Below are positions 18,706-26,568 of a stretch of 64,000 nt of DNA, piece after piece (positions within the stretch are counted from its first letter, which is position 1; each line of letters opens with the position of its first letter). The DNA is taken from assembly GCF_036170895.1 (NCBI RefSeq), contig NZ_CP108036.1:3224001-3288000 (forward strand), read 5' to 3'. The DNA is from Streptomyces erythrochromogenes. Its GTDB lineage: Bacteria; Actinomycetota; Actinomycetes; Streptomycetales; Streptomycetaceae. The position numbers and the translations under genes were made by a program. Under the pieces are notes generated by a model, which was not told where the DNA came from, searched no databases, and saw only the letters and a program-made list of their open reading frames with translations.

Positions 18706-19287
18706 ATGTCCAGCAGCAGTCCGCAGCGCCGTCGTGGCGACACGCGCCAGCGCATCCAGGACATCGCACTGGAGCTCTTCGTCGAGCAGGGGTACGAGAA
18801 GACGTCGCTGCGCGAGATCGCGGAGCGGCTGGAGGTCACGAAGGCGGCGCTGTACTACCACTTCAAGACCAAGGAAGACATCATCATCAGCCTCTTCGAG
18901 GACGTCACGCGTCCCATCGACGAGCTGATCAAGTGGGCGGAGCAGCAGCCGCGCACCCTGGAGACCAAGCGTGAGGTGCTGCGCCGCTACAGCGAGGCGA
19001 TGGCGGCGGGCGCCGCCCTGTACCGCTTCATGCAGGAGAACCAGGCCACGACGCGCGAGCTGAGCATCGGCGAGACCGTGAAGAAGCGGCTGTACCGCCT
19101 GGTGGAGCTGCTGCGCACGGAGGACGGCCCGCTGACGGACCAGGTGCGCTGCGTCAGCGCCCTGTTCACGCTGCACGCCGGAATGATGTTCCTCCAGCAC
19201 GTCGAGGGCGACCCGGAGGAAACCCGCCTGGCCGCCCTGGAGGTCGCCACGGACCTCATCACGCAGGCGCATCACGAGGAGTCGTAG
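18706..19287 (+). CDS. TetR family repressor of the adjacent efflux pump
   Basis: 193 residues. N-terminal helix-turn-helix at about residues 14-60: RIQDIALELFVEQGYEKTS, LREIAERLEVTKAALYYHF, followed by KTKEDI. The C-terminal ligand domain is hydrophobic and helical with no recognised subfamily. Divergent orientation and the paired operators in the 125-nt spacer indicate that it controls itself and the DHA2 exporter. A possible -10 for this gene is TACACT at 18646-18651. Confidence 0.92.
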   Translation: MSSSSPQRRRGDTRQRIQDIALELFVEQGYEKTSLREIAERLEVTKAALYYHFKTKEDIIISLFEDVTRPIDELIKWAEQQPRTLETKREVLRRYSEAMAAGAALYRFMQENQATTRELSIGETVKKRLYRLVELLRTEDGPLTDQVRCVSALFTLHAGMMFLQHVEGDPEETRLAALEVATDLITQAHHEES

Positions 19288-19495
19288 CGGCGCCGGCCCC
19301 ACCCTCAGAGCGACTCCCACCCCTGACCAACGAATAGGCGAACGCCCGGGCGCAGAGGAACCGGGGTCTAGGACCGGCTGCAGCAAGGCGGAGGTCAACT
19401 CCGCCTGGCGAGCGGCTTGGCACCCTGTTCACCAGCCGGCCTGCCCACGGAGCCGGTTCGCGCCGACCGCGCAGCTCGGCCGGCGCACGATCCGG

Positions 19496-20248
19496 CTAAC
19501 GGGACGCCCGGTCCACCGCGTCACCGATGAGCTCGGCCGCCGCGATCTCGTCCAGCGGGACCAGGCCTGCACCCTTGATCGCCTCTTCCGTCTCCGGGAG
19601 GCGGTCCGTCGGCTCCCAGCGCAGGTCCGGGCCGAACAGCTCGTCGTGGCGCTCGCCCCGCACCACGCGGCGCCGCACGAGGAGGGCCTGGGGCCCGTCG
19701 ACGGCGTAGTACGAGACACGGCCTCTGGCATCCAGAGCATCGAGCACCGTCTCGTTGAGCGCCCGGAAGGGCGGAGTGCTCAGGTTTCCCTGCGGGGTTC
19801 CCGGACGGAAGGACACCCCGGTCAGGTCCAGGCCGCCCGCGTTGTCCCGTACGAACTCCCCGCCCCGCTCGTAGAACAGGACCAGCGGTTCATAGAGGTC
19901 CGGCAGGTCGGGCAGCGCGGCCGGGTTCTGCTCGCGCATTTCTGCCAGGCGTACGGCGCCCGCACACGTCTCCCGGATCTCCGAACCCGGCACACGGCCC
20001 AGGTACGCGTCGAGTTCCGCTGCCGTTTCGGGTGAAAGACGGAACCCGGGGTCCACGTATTCCGAGACATCGAAGAAGGGCCAGGCGCTTTCGGCCGAAT
20101 ACTCCTGCGCCCACAGGGCGGCGCGCCTCAGGTACTCGCGCATGAGAACGCGCCGGGACATGACGCGTGCGAGCACGTGGTCCCAGTCACCGACCCACTC
20201 CACCGCACGGAGCCGATTCAACATGACGGATGCGGTCCGGTCGGTCAC
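19496..20248 (-). CDS. Unknown protein B of a possible accessory cassette
   Basis: 250 residues from a GTG (VTDRTASVMLNRLRAVEW); an ATG eight codons later is equally plausible because neither has a strong ribosome binding site. Soluble, no signal or membrane segment, rich in Glu, Arg and aromatic residues (EYLRRAALWAQEYSAESAWPF; LYEPLVLFYERGGEFVRD). No family recognised. It follows unknown gene A with a 61-nt gap on the same strand and shares with it less extreme G/C bias at third positions than neighbours. Possibly an immunity or toxin-associated protein; that is inference from context only. Confidence 0.7.
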   Translation of the reverse strand: MTDRTASVMLNRLRAVEWVGDWDHVLARVMSRRVLMREYLRRAALWAQEYSAESAWPFFDVSEYVDPGFRLSPETAAELDAYLGRVPGSEIRETCAGAVRLAEMREQNPAALPDLPDLYEPLVLFYERGGEFVRDNAGGLDLTGVSFRPGTPQGNLSTPPFRALNETVLDALDARGRVSYYAVDGPQALLVRRRVVRGERHDELFGPDLRWEPTDRLPETEEAIKGAGLVPLDEIAAAELIGDAVDRASR

Positions 20249-20309
20249 TTGAGCTCGATTCCCGCCGGGCTCCGGAGGCGTTCGGGCCGGCCGGGGGACA
20301 GTCGAGGAA

Positions 20310-21224
20310 TCAGGTCTGCTCCCACGGTACGGGGGCCGGGCGGCGGTGCCACCACCAACCGGTCGGCGCCTGGTCGAGTGAAGTGTCCACGGACAGCTCT
20401 TTGCGCAGGAGGCCCATTTCATCGTCCTCTGTGGCCGCGGCAAAACGTCCGTCCAACCGTTCCAAGGTCTCGTCAAGCAGAACAGACACCTCACTGGGCA
20501 AGAGGCTCCCGATGTCCGCGAGCACATCGCGCGCCTGGAGGCGCTCACGATAGAGCTCGGCCGGATACCAACCCGAGGGCGCCCAACCGGACTCCATCTG
20601 CACGATGACCCTCTCCCATGCAACCAGACTGTCCCTCGCAGCCCACAGGGGGCTGCGCGTGCTGTCGTCGAAGGCGGACCGCGCCGGTTCGGAAGCCGAC
20701 TCCCTCATCCGCTCCACCGAGGCCCCGAAGGAATCGACCAGCGGAGTGGGCGGCCGCTGCTCTCGCACGATCTCGGCGAAGCGCGTGACAGTCGCTCGCG
20801 GGAGCTGCGCCACGGGTGCTTCGACAGCGGTCACCGCATAGCGGTGAGGTTCGCCGTCTGAGAGCTCCAGCCGGGCACGGGTGAGCAAACCCTCCTGCGT
20901 CGCCACCCAGAAGGCGCTGGGAGGCGCCTCCGAGGCGGGAAACAGGACGGTCGTCCCTGCGGCTCTCGCGAACCTCACGGCAAGATCGGACTCCGGCGTC
21001 CGTCGGGCGACCCGCTCGTCGGCGTAGATGTCCAGCGACCACGAGACATCACCGAAAACTGCCCGGTGTTCGCACGAAACGAGTGCATCCCAATTCCGGA
21101 CGTCGGGGTCGCCGTCGGGGTCGGCCACATCCACATCGCCGACCGCGATGCCGAGGCATCCTGCGAGCGCGGGAGCCATGGCCTTGGGGCTGATTAAGTC
21201 GACAGTAAGGAGGGTGTACGTCAC
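20310..21224 (-). CDS. Unknown protein A, translationally coupled to an upstream gene remnant; contains a TTA codon
   Basis: 304 residues. The GTG start overlaps the stop of the preceding reading frame in GTGA, a standard coupling signal, with AAGGAGGG absent but the upstream frame intact at its end. Codon 10 is TTA, the rare leucine codon read by the bldA tRNA in Streptomyces, so synthesis may be tied to development. The protein is soluble: an N-terminal acidic region (VGDVDVADPDGDPDVRNWD), a central beta-rich region and a C-terminal helical part ending in PTGWWWHRRPAP. No family recognised. Codon bias is weaker than in neighbours, which together with the remnant suggests an acquired cassette. 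Confidence 0.75.
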   Translation of the reverse strand: MTYTLLTVDLISPKAMAPALAGCLGIAVGDVDVADPDGDPDVRNWDALVSCEHRAVFGDVSWSLDIYADERVARRTPESDLAVRFARAAGTTVLFPASEAPPSAFWVATQEGLLTRARLELSDGEPHRYAVTAVEAPVAQLPRATVTRFAEIVREQRPPTPLVDSFGASVERMRESASEPARSAFDDSTRSPLWAARDSLVAWERVIVQMESGWAPSGWYPAELYRERLQARDVLADIGSLLPSEVSVLLDETLERLDGRFAAATEDDEMGLLRKELSVDTSLDQAPTGWWWHRRPAPVPWEQT

Positions 21225-21507
21225 GGATAGGTCCCGTTGTAGATGGCCAGGGCCTTCTCTGCCCGCAGCTGACCCCGTTGTCCAGGGCGTGGAAGGGGTC
21301 GGAGATGTCGGAGCCGGGGCGGATGGCGTCGCCGCCGCCGCGACCGCCGACTCCGGCCGATTCGCGCTCCGGGACCCTGTTGGTGGCCGGGGGGCGACCT
21401 TCGGTGCCTCCGTTCGCGGCACGTCCGCGCCCGCGTCCGGCTTCGACCTTGCCGATGCCCCTCAGGCCGGGCCACACGCCTCCGGCCGACCCCGCTCCGG
21501 GTCCGGC
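21221..21507 (-). pseudogene. Frameshifted C-terminal remnant of a larger gene
   Basis: Reading on the minus strand, one frame gives a Gly/Arg/Pro-rich stretch (GRAANGGTEGRPPATNRV) leading to DISDPFHALDNG; the frame then has to change by one base within GGGGTCAGCTG to give QLRAEKALAIYNGTYP and a stop. That last segment ends in GTGA overlapping the next gene's start, which argues that both segments were once one coding sequence. The 5' part is missing: a stop lies upstream and the alpha/beta hydrolase gene follows. The parent protein is unrecognised; Gly/Pro-rich linkers of this kind are common in large secreted or type VII-exported proteins. Confidence 0.5.
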
Positions 21508-21571
21508 TCACCCCGGGTGCGGGCGTCGCCGCAGGGCTCGCGGGACGCTCCGAGCCGACCCCGCCAGGCGG

Positions 21572-22399
21572 TCAGGGACTGGGGGCGGAGCTCGTCGAGG
21601 CGAGGAAGGCGAGGAGGTTGTCGGCGTAGCGCTGCGGGGCGGTGAGGTGGGGGACGTGTCCCTCGCCGCGCAGGGTCCGCGCCTGCGCCCCGGGGATCAC
21701 CCGCGCGAGCCGGTCGACGATCGCGCCGAACCACTGCGGGCTGTCGGTGCCCTTGCTCAGCATCGCCGGGCCGGCGTAACCGGCCAGCCGGGCGAGGTCC
21801 ACGGTGTTCCAGTCCGGGTCCCCCTGTTCGTCCGCGGCGGTGGGGGCGTTGGTCACGAACGTCCGCCGGGCCGGGTCGGGCATGCCGTCCCACGCGCCCG
21901 GCCCGAACACGACCTCCTCGACGAACCGGCGCGCACCGGCCTCGGAGTCGCCCGCACGCACCTGCGCCATGACGGCGTCGATGGGGGCCTGCGCCTGGCG
22001 CATCAGCCGGTCGAGCTCCGGATCGCCGGCCACGACGGCGGTCAGGGGCGGCTCGTGGACGGCGAGGCTGCGCAGCAGTTCGGGCCGCCGGGCGGCGAGG
22101 CCGAGCGCGACCGACCCGCCGAAGGAACTCGCGGCCACGTGGACCGGGGCGCCGAGCATCTCGACGAGCGCGGCCAGGTCGTCCTCGTCCTGGGCCCGCG
22201 TGCCCTGGCCCGGCGGGCGCTCGCTGCGGCTGTGGCCGCGGCGGTCGTAGACGAGCACGCGGTGGGCGCGGGTGAGGTGCGGCAGGACGGCGTGCCAGCT
22301 GTGGTGGTCGGTCCAGGAGCCGTGGACGAGCACGAGCGGTTCGCCTTCGCCCTTGATCTCGTAGAAGAGGTCGACGCCGTTCACACGAGTCCGAGCCAT
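21572..22399 (-). CDS. Alpha/beta hydrolase
   Basis: 275 residues. Canonical fold: LVLVHGSWTDHHSW oxyanion region, DRRGHSRSERP, nucleophile elbow ASSFGGS (the usual GxSxG has Ala at the first position) and catalytic His in GEGHVPHLTAP; the acid is probably in the KGTDSPQW region. Typical of esterases, epoxide-hydrolase-like or haloalkane-type enzymes; substrate unknown. Cytoplasmic, no signal. Confidence 0.9.
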   Translation of the reverse strand: MARTRVNGVDLFYEIKGEGEPLVLVHGSWTDHHSWHAVLPHLTRAHRVLVYDRRGHSRSERPPGQGTRAQDEDDLAALVEMLGAPVHVAASSFGGSVALGLAARRPELLRSLAVHEPPLTAVVAGDPELDRLMRQAQAPIDAVMAQVRAGDSEAGARRFVEEVVFGPGAWDGMPDPARRTFVTNAPTAADEQGDPDWNTVDLARLAGYAGPAMLSKGTDSPQWFGAIVDRLARVIPGAQARTLRGEGHVPHLTAPQRYADNLLAFLASTSSAPSP

Positions 22400-22574
22400 G
22401 CCTGGTCCCCCTGTCCGATGCCCTGCCGGCCTCCCCGCGGAGCTCTGATCATCTTGTCAGACGGGCCGGCTACGGAACCGGGGTCGCGGCGGACCAGAAC
22501 GGCGTCGGGCTCGTCGGGGCCCGGGCGTACTCGGACCCCGACCCGCGCCCGAGTGCCCGCACCCAGCCGTCCGT

Positions 22575-22985
22575 TCAGAGGATCCGGCGGTCCTCGGCGG
22601 TGATCGGGACGTCGTTGATGCTGGCCTCACGGCGGCGCATCAGGCCGTCGTCGTCGAACTCCCACTGCTCGTTGCCGTGGCTGCGCCACCACTGGCCGGA
22701 GGCGTCGTGCCACTCGTACTCGAAGCGGACGGAGATGCGGTTGCCGGTGTGGGCCCACAGCTCCTTGCGCAGCCGGTAGTCGAGCTCGCGCTCCCACTTG
22801 TCGGCGAGGAACGCGCGGATCTCGTCCCGGCCGGCCAGGAAGCGGTCGCGGTTCCGCCAGACGGAGTCCTCGGTGTAGGCGAGGGCGACGCGCTCGGGGT
22901 CGCGGCTGTTCCAGGCGTCCTCGGCGGCCTGGACCTTGGCGCGGGCGGATTCCTCGGTGAAGGGGGGCAGGGGCGGACGGGACAT
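22575..22985 (-). CDS. DUF1348 (NTF2-like) protein
   Basis: 136 residues. Recognisable from [52 protein letters not shown] and [16 protein letters not shown], the DUF1348 pattern. The fold is a cone-shaped NTF2-like barrel, often a small-molecule binding enzyme; function not established. The start has GGAAGGA 5-12 nt upstream. It is divergent from a TetR regulator, with two excellent palindromic operators in the 110-nt spacer, so it is the probable target of that regulator. Confidence 0.9.
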   Translation of the reverse strand: MSRPPLPPFTEESARAKVQAAEDAWNSRDPERVALAYTEDSVWRNRDRFLAGRDEIRAFLADKWERELDYRLRKELWAHTGNRISVRFEYEWHDASGQWWRSHGNEQWEFDDDGLMRRREASINDVPITAEDRRIL

Positions 22986-23012
22986 GGTGCATCCTTCCGG
23001 GTCGGAGGGTGT

Positions 23013-23030
23013 GGAGAACGATCGTTCTCC
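23013..23030. promoter_or_regulatory. TetR-type operator 1, perfect palindrome
   Basis: GGAGAACGATCGTTCTCC, an 18-bp perfect palindrome between the divergent DUF1348 and TetR genes, just downstream of the expected start site of the DUF1348 promoter. Confidence 0.85.
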
Positions 23031-23041
23031 ACGTGGCGCCC

Positions 23042-23071
23042 ACCCTAGGAGAACGACCGTTCTCGCCGCAA
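23042..23071 (-). promoter_or_regulatory. Promoter of the DUF1348 gene
   Basis: Minus strand: -35 TTGCGG (23066-23071), 18-nt spacer, -10 TAGGGT (23042-23047). Operator 2 coincides exactly with the spacer. Confidence 0.65.
23048..23065. promoter_or_regulatory. TetR-type operator 2
   Basis: GGAGAACGACCGTTCTCG contains the same core as operator 1, GAGAACG-N2-CGTTCTC with perfect 7-bp arms; centre-to-centre distance 35 bp. Confidence 0.85.
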
Positions 23072-23083
23072 GGGAAATCGGGC

Positions 23084-23095
23084 TACGCTGCCCTC
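23084..23095 (+). promoter_or_regulatory. -10 element suggesting a leaderless tetR transcript
   Basis: TACGCT (23084-23089) ends 6 nt before the ATG and no ribosome binding site is present; the -35 would fall at the edge of operator 2, allowing autoregulation. Confidence 0.5.
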
Positions 23096-23623
23096 ATGGA
23101 CGACGAAGAGGCACGGACCCGGCTGCTGGACGCGGCGGAGGAGCTGTTCTACCGCCACGGCATCCAGGCGGTGGGCATGGACCGCATCCGCACCACGTCC
23201 GGAGTGCCCCTCAAGCGCCTCTACCGGCTCTACCCGGCGAAGGAATCCCTGGTCACGGCATACCTCGAACGCCGCGACCGGCGCTGGACGGCCGGCCTGC
23301 GCGAGGCGGTGGCGGGCGCGGCGGAGCCGGTCCCCGCCGTCTTCGACTGGCTGGCGCGGTGGTTCTCGGAGCCGGATTTCCGGGGCTGCGCGTTCCTGAA
23401 CGCGTACGGAGAGCTCGGCGAGGCCGCGCCCGAGGTCGTACGCGTCCACAAGGCCGAGCTCCGCGCCCTGCTGGCCGAACTGGTCCCGGCCGGGGCCCCG
23501 CCCACGCTCGCCGACCAGCTGCTGATCCTCGTCGAGGGCGCGACGACCGTGGCGGCCCTGAGCCCCGGCCCGGAACCGGCCCTCAGGGCGCGCGAGGTCG
23601 CGGAGACCCTCCTGCGACAGTGA
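23096..23623 (+). CDS. TetR family regulator
   Basis: 175 residues. N-terminal helix-turn-helix ARTRLLDAAEELFYRHGIQ then GMDRIRTTSGVPLKRLYRLYPAKESL; the ligand domain has the FSEPDFRGCAFLNAYGEL motif found in the TetR group with FxGCxF-type sequences (related to AcrR/YxaF-like regulators). The ATG at MDDEEART is chosen; the open frame extends 29 codons further through the operators and is not plausible. Controls the divergent DUF1348 gene and itself through two GAGAACG-N2-CGTTCTC sites. Confidence 0.92.
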   Translation: MDDEEARTRLLDAAEELFYRHGIQAVGMDRIRTTSGVPLKRLYRLYPAKESLVTAYLERRDRRWTAGLREAVAGAAEPVPAVFDWLARWFSEPDFRGCAFLNAYGELGEAAPEVVRVHKAELRALLAELVPAGAPPTLADQLLILVEGATTVAALSPGPEPALRAREVAETLLRQ

Positions 23624-23724
23624 CGCAGGTCACTTCCGCATGCCACCGTGGGCCGTCACATCCGCCCGATGGCATCCGTCAGAGCTGCGTAACCGTCGAC
23701 ACGGCAGCAGACCAGGAGACCAGC

Positions 23725-24198
23725 ATGGACGCCCGACTCCACCTCTACGGAAACGCCGTCGCCACCAAGTTCGCGAGGTACATCAACTCCGCGGGCAAGG
23801 TCGTCTCGGACTCGACCCTCCCGCCCGCCACCCAGGAGCTGGTGAAGATCCGGGCCAGCCAGATCAACGGCTGCGGCTTCTGCACCGACATGCACACCAA
23901 GGACGCCGCACACGCCGGGGAGAGCGCGCAGCGCCTCCACCTGGTCGCGGCCTGGCGCGAGGCGAAGGTGTTCACCGACGCCGAGCGGGCGGCCCTGGAG
24001 CTGACCGAACAGGGCACGCGCATCGCCGACGCGGCCGGCGGGGTCACGGACGAGGCGTGGGCGAACGCCGCCAAGTACCACGACGAGGACCAGCTGGCCG
24101 CGCTGGTGTCCCTCATCGCGCTGATCAACGCCTACAACCGGATGAACGTGATCATCCAGCAGCCGGCCGGCGACTACCAGCCGGGACAGTTCGGCTGA
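23725..24198 (+). CDS. Carboxymuconolactone decarboxylase-family (AhpD-like) protein
   Basis: 157 residues, single CMD domain. The peroxidase-type active site INGCGFCTDMHTKDA has both cysteines and the histidine of AhpD-like enzymes, followed by ALELTEQGTRIAD and EDQLAALVSLIALINAYNRMN. Such proteins are thiol peroxidases or alkylhydroperoxidase helpers. AGGAGACC precedes the ATG. It lies downstream of the TetR gene on the same strand and could belong to its regulon, although 100 nt separate them. Confidence 0.92.
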   Translation: MDARLHLYGNAVATKFARYINSAGKVVSDSTLPPATQELVKIRASQINGCGFCTDMHTKDAAHAGESAQRLHLVAAWREAKVFTDAERAALELTEQGTRIADAAGGVTDEAWANAAKYHDEDQLAALVSLIALINAYNRMNVIIQQPAGDYQPGQFG

Positions 24199-24229
24199 CC
24201 CCTCCCCCGGGTCGGCGCCGTACGGCGCG

Positions 24230-24268
24230 GTACGCGTACCCCGGCCTCGCCGGTCTGGGTACGCGTAC
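24230..24268. terminator. Hairpin formed by two GTACGCGTAC palindromes
   Basis: GTACGCGTACCC (24230-24241) and GGGTACGCGTAC (24257-24268) form a perfect 12-bp stem with 15-nt loop. Each arm is also a 10-bp palindrome, so the site could instead be a double operator. Confidence 0.55.
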
Positions 24269-24329
24269 TCAGGACAGGCCCCCGGGTCTTGCGGACCATG
24301 GAGGGAGTCCACACCACCTGGGGAAACCG

Positions 24330-24662
24330 ATGACCGCTCGCACGCTCGCCCGCCTGACCTTCGCGAACCCCGCCTCGGCGATCTACCTGGGCCTCGTCGG
24401 TGTCGCCGTCGCCGTCGCGACGGCCGTCACGCTGTTCGCCCAGGATCCCGGGTTCGTGTGGGTGCTGCCCGCGCTGTGCGCGTTCCCGCTGTTCATGCTC
24501 ATGGCGCTGATCCACGGGGACGGCCAGCCTGCGGCGTGGCTCTTCATCACCGAACTCGTCCTGTGCGTGCTGGTCCAGTCCCTCGTACTCGGAACGATCG
24601 TGGAGGCCTCCCGCGGCCGCCTCCGGCAGCGGCCGCGGCCCGCCGGACCGCGGCCGAGCTGA
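24330..24662 (+). CDS. SCO4225-type small membrane protein
   Basis: 110 residues with three hydrophobic segments (about residues 17-37, 43-62 and 68-90). The N-terminus MTARTLARLTFANPASAIYL is characteristic of the Streptomyces SCO4225 family. Function unknown. Its stop codon lies 1 nt from the stop codon of the convergent OmpA-domain gene, leaving no room for a terminator. Confidence 0.82.
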   Translation: MTARTLARLTFANPASAIYLGLVGVAVAVATAVTLFAQDPGFVWVLPALCAFPLFMLMALIHGDGQPAAWLFITELVLCVLVQSLVLGTIVEASRGRLRQRPRPAGPRPS

Positions 24663-24663
24663 C

Positions 24664-25299
24664 TCAGCCGGCGCCGCGCGGGAAGGTGATCTCCACCCGG
24701 CGGTTCTTCTTGCGGCCTTCCTCTGTGCCGTTGTCGGCGATCGGGTAGTCCTCGCTGTAGCCGCGGACGTCGAAGACGACGCTCGGGTTCGTCACGGTCT
24801 TGGCCAGCTCGCCGTGCACGGCGTCGGCCCGCCGCTTGGACAACTCCTTGCCGTGCTCGTAGCTGCCCTGGTCGTCGGTGAAGCCGAAGACCCGGATGCG
24901 GGTCGCCTTGGACTGGTTGATCTCGTTCCCGATGGCCTGGATCCGGGCGGCCGCCTGCGCGTTGAACACGGCACTGTCCTCGGGGAACAGCACCTCGGAC
25001 TGCAGCGCCATCATGACGGTCTCGTTCGTCTCCTGCCGCCGCTGCTCACCGCCGAGGTCCTCGACGACCTCGACCAGATCGAGCACCTTGGGCGGCGCGA
25101 GCGTACCGCCCTGCGGGAGCTTGAGGCGGGGGGAGTCGGCCTTGACGGGTACGGGCGCGGATGCGGATGCCTCCGTCCCGGGGGGTACGGACGGACTGAC
25201 GTCGTCGGCGTGCGCGCTGCTGACGCCGGCGAAATGGACGCCGGCTATGACGAGACCGACAACGGCCGAGGCTGCGGTGGTGCGATGGCGTGTAGTCAT
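24664..25299 (-). CDS. Secreted OmpA-domain protein, last gene of the Tad locus
   Basis: 211 residues. Sec signal peptide (residues 1-32, cleavage near SSAHA-D), Pro/Ser linker, then an OmpA C-terminal peptidoglycan-binding domain: SEVLFPEDSAVFNAQAAARI, RIRVFGFTDDQGSYEHGKEL and the diagnostic LSKRRADAVHGEL plus a C-terminal NRRVEI. In Gram-positive cells such a domain would bind peptidoglycan outside the membrane. It is 4 nt from the preceding lipoprotein gene, so it is co-transcribed with the pilus genes and may attach the pilus or its envelope-spanning parts to the wall (inference). Confidence 0.9.
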   Translation of the reverse strand: MTTRHRTTAASAVVGLVIAGVHFAGVSSAHADDVSPSVPPGTEASASAPVPVKADSPRLKLPQGGTLAPPKVLDLVEVVEDLGGEQRRQETNETVMMALQSEVLFPEDSAVFNAQAAARIQAIGNEINQSKATRIRVFGFTDDQGSYEHGKELSKRRADAVHGELAKTVTNPSVVFDVRGYSEDYPIADNGTEEGRKKNRRVEITFPRGAG

Positions 25300-25303
25300 G
25301 GCG

Positions 25304-25888
25304 TCACCCGGAGATTTTGATGGGGGTCGCGGCGAACGTGGGCAGCCCGAAAACGACCTCGGTCGTGGTGGTCGGCGGTGCGGGGAACTGTGCGAAGAAG
25401 GGGATGGACTCTCCAGCCTTGATCACCATGAGCCCGGTGGTGCATGCGCACCGTCCCTCAGTGTCCCGCAGAACGTAGTACCGCTTCTTGCCTGCGTTGT
25501 CGACGATGGTGGCTCCTGCGACCGAGGCCGGGCTGGCAGTCTTCTCGTCGCCCCGCCAAGCAGCTGTCTGCGCGAAGGGCGTGGAACCGGTGTTCTTGAT
25601 GCGACCGTTGACGGTGAGGTAGCCGTCCTGGTCGCGTTCCGCAGAGTTGATCTCTAGGACGATGCCGGACTGGCCTTGCGTCGTAGCGATCACCTCGACC
25701 GGGGCAGGGCTCCCGTCCCCCGTCGGCGCAGACTTCTGAGGTGTGCTCCCCTGGTTCTGACCGGGGGAGGGCTTCTGCTGCTCCTTCGGCTTCTCGTTTC
25801 CTCCGCATCCGGCCAACGCGAGGGCCAAGAGCGCCGCAACCGCTACGGCCGCTCCCCCACGGACCTTCACCTTCTGCCGAATGCTCAT
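25304..25888 (-). CDS. Lipoprotein of the Tad locus, unknown function
   Basis: 194 residues. Lipoprotein signal with lipobox LALAGC, a Gln/Pro/Ser-rich linker, and a beta-sandwich-like domain (VEVIATTQGQSGIVLEINSAE, LTVNGRIKNTGSTPF) that resembles DUF4352-type immunoglobulin-like domains but is not a firm match. A close Cys pair (RCACTT) occurs mid-domain. Start at MSIRQKVKVRGG; the 11-residue longer start is possible. It sits 29 nt after the TadG-like gene and 4 nt before the OmpA-domain gene. Confidence 0.82.
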   Translation of the reverse strand: MSIRQKVKVRGGAAVAVAALLALALAGCGGNEKPKEQQKPSPGQNQGSTPQKSAPTGDGSPAPVEVIATTQGQSGIVLEINSAERDQDGYLTVNGRIKNTGSTPFAQTAAWRGDEKTASPASVAGATIVDNAGKKRYYVLRDTEGRCACTTGLMVIKAGESIPFFAQFPAPPTTTTEVVFGLPTFAATPIKISG

Positions 25889-25917
25889 GTACGCCGCTTC
25901 CTTGTCTCTAGAACGCT

Positions 25918-26568
25918 TCAATCGGTCAGTCGCACGCTGAAGAGCTTCCTCGCCAGCTGGGTCAACGAACCGGGTTTCGCCGGGTCGACCGTGAGTGCCA
26001 CACCACCCTTGCAGCGAAAGCCGACGGACGGAGGTGTTCCGGCACCGCCGCCTCCAGGGTCAGGAGAGGACGTCGGGGTCGGCGTAGGCGCAGGCGTCGG
26101 AGTCGGAACCGGTTTCAGAGAACACTGCGGTTCGATCACGGCCTTGGCCTCAGCTCGGCCGTGCATCCCCTCAGTGCCGGGAATCACCGAACGTCCGACC
26201 GTGCCATTGGTCGTCACCGAAACCAGAAACTCCGGGATGTTCGCTTGGCACGTCGCGGTGGCGTCGTTCATGGCCGCGAAAGAGTAGGCCTTCGCGCATG
26301 CCCCTGCCCCACCCAGGCGGTCGCCATCGAGGATCGCCTCCCAGTCGCTCTGCTGGAGGGCGAGCAGGTCCACACCCGTGAATGCCCGATCCCGCGCTTC
26401 CCGGGCAGCCGCGAGCGCTGCCGCGTCCGCAGCCCCCTGCGCCTCGCTGCGGGTGGCTCCGGCCATTCCGACGACGACGAAGGCGAACGCGGCGAACAGG
26501 AGGCCCGTGATCACCACGACGTAGACGGGGAAGGCCTGCCCTCGTTCGCGCGCCGACCCCGCGAGCAT
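25918..26568 (-). CDS. TadG-like / Rv3660c-type pilus assembly protein with N-terminal pseudopilin segment
   Basis: 216 residues. N-terminus RERGQAFPVYVVVITGLLFAAF is the TadE/TadG-type membrane segment preceded by Gly-Gln, followed by the ADAAALAAAREARD helix typical of actinobacterial TadG/helicase-secretion-neighbourhood proteins. The C-terminal half is extracytoplasmic with a threonine/proline spacer (PTPTPAPTPTPTSS) and paired cysteines. Its ATG overlaps the stop of the Flp pilin gene (TAATG), so the two are translationally coupled. Probably a minor pilin or envelope component of the Flp pilus. Confidence 0.85.
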   Translation of the reverse strand: MLAGSARERGQAFPVYVVVITGLLFAAFAFVVVGMAGATRSEAQGAADAAALAAAREARDRAFTGVDLLALQQSDWEAILDGDRLGGAGACAKAYSFAAMNDATATCQANIPEFLVSVTTNGTVGRSVIPGTEGMHGRAEAKAVIEPQCSLKPVPTPTPAPTPTPTSSPDPGGGGAGTPPSVGFRCKGGVALTVDPAKPGSLTQLARKLFSVRLTD

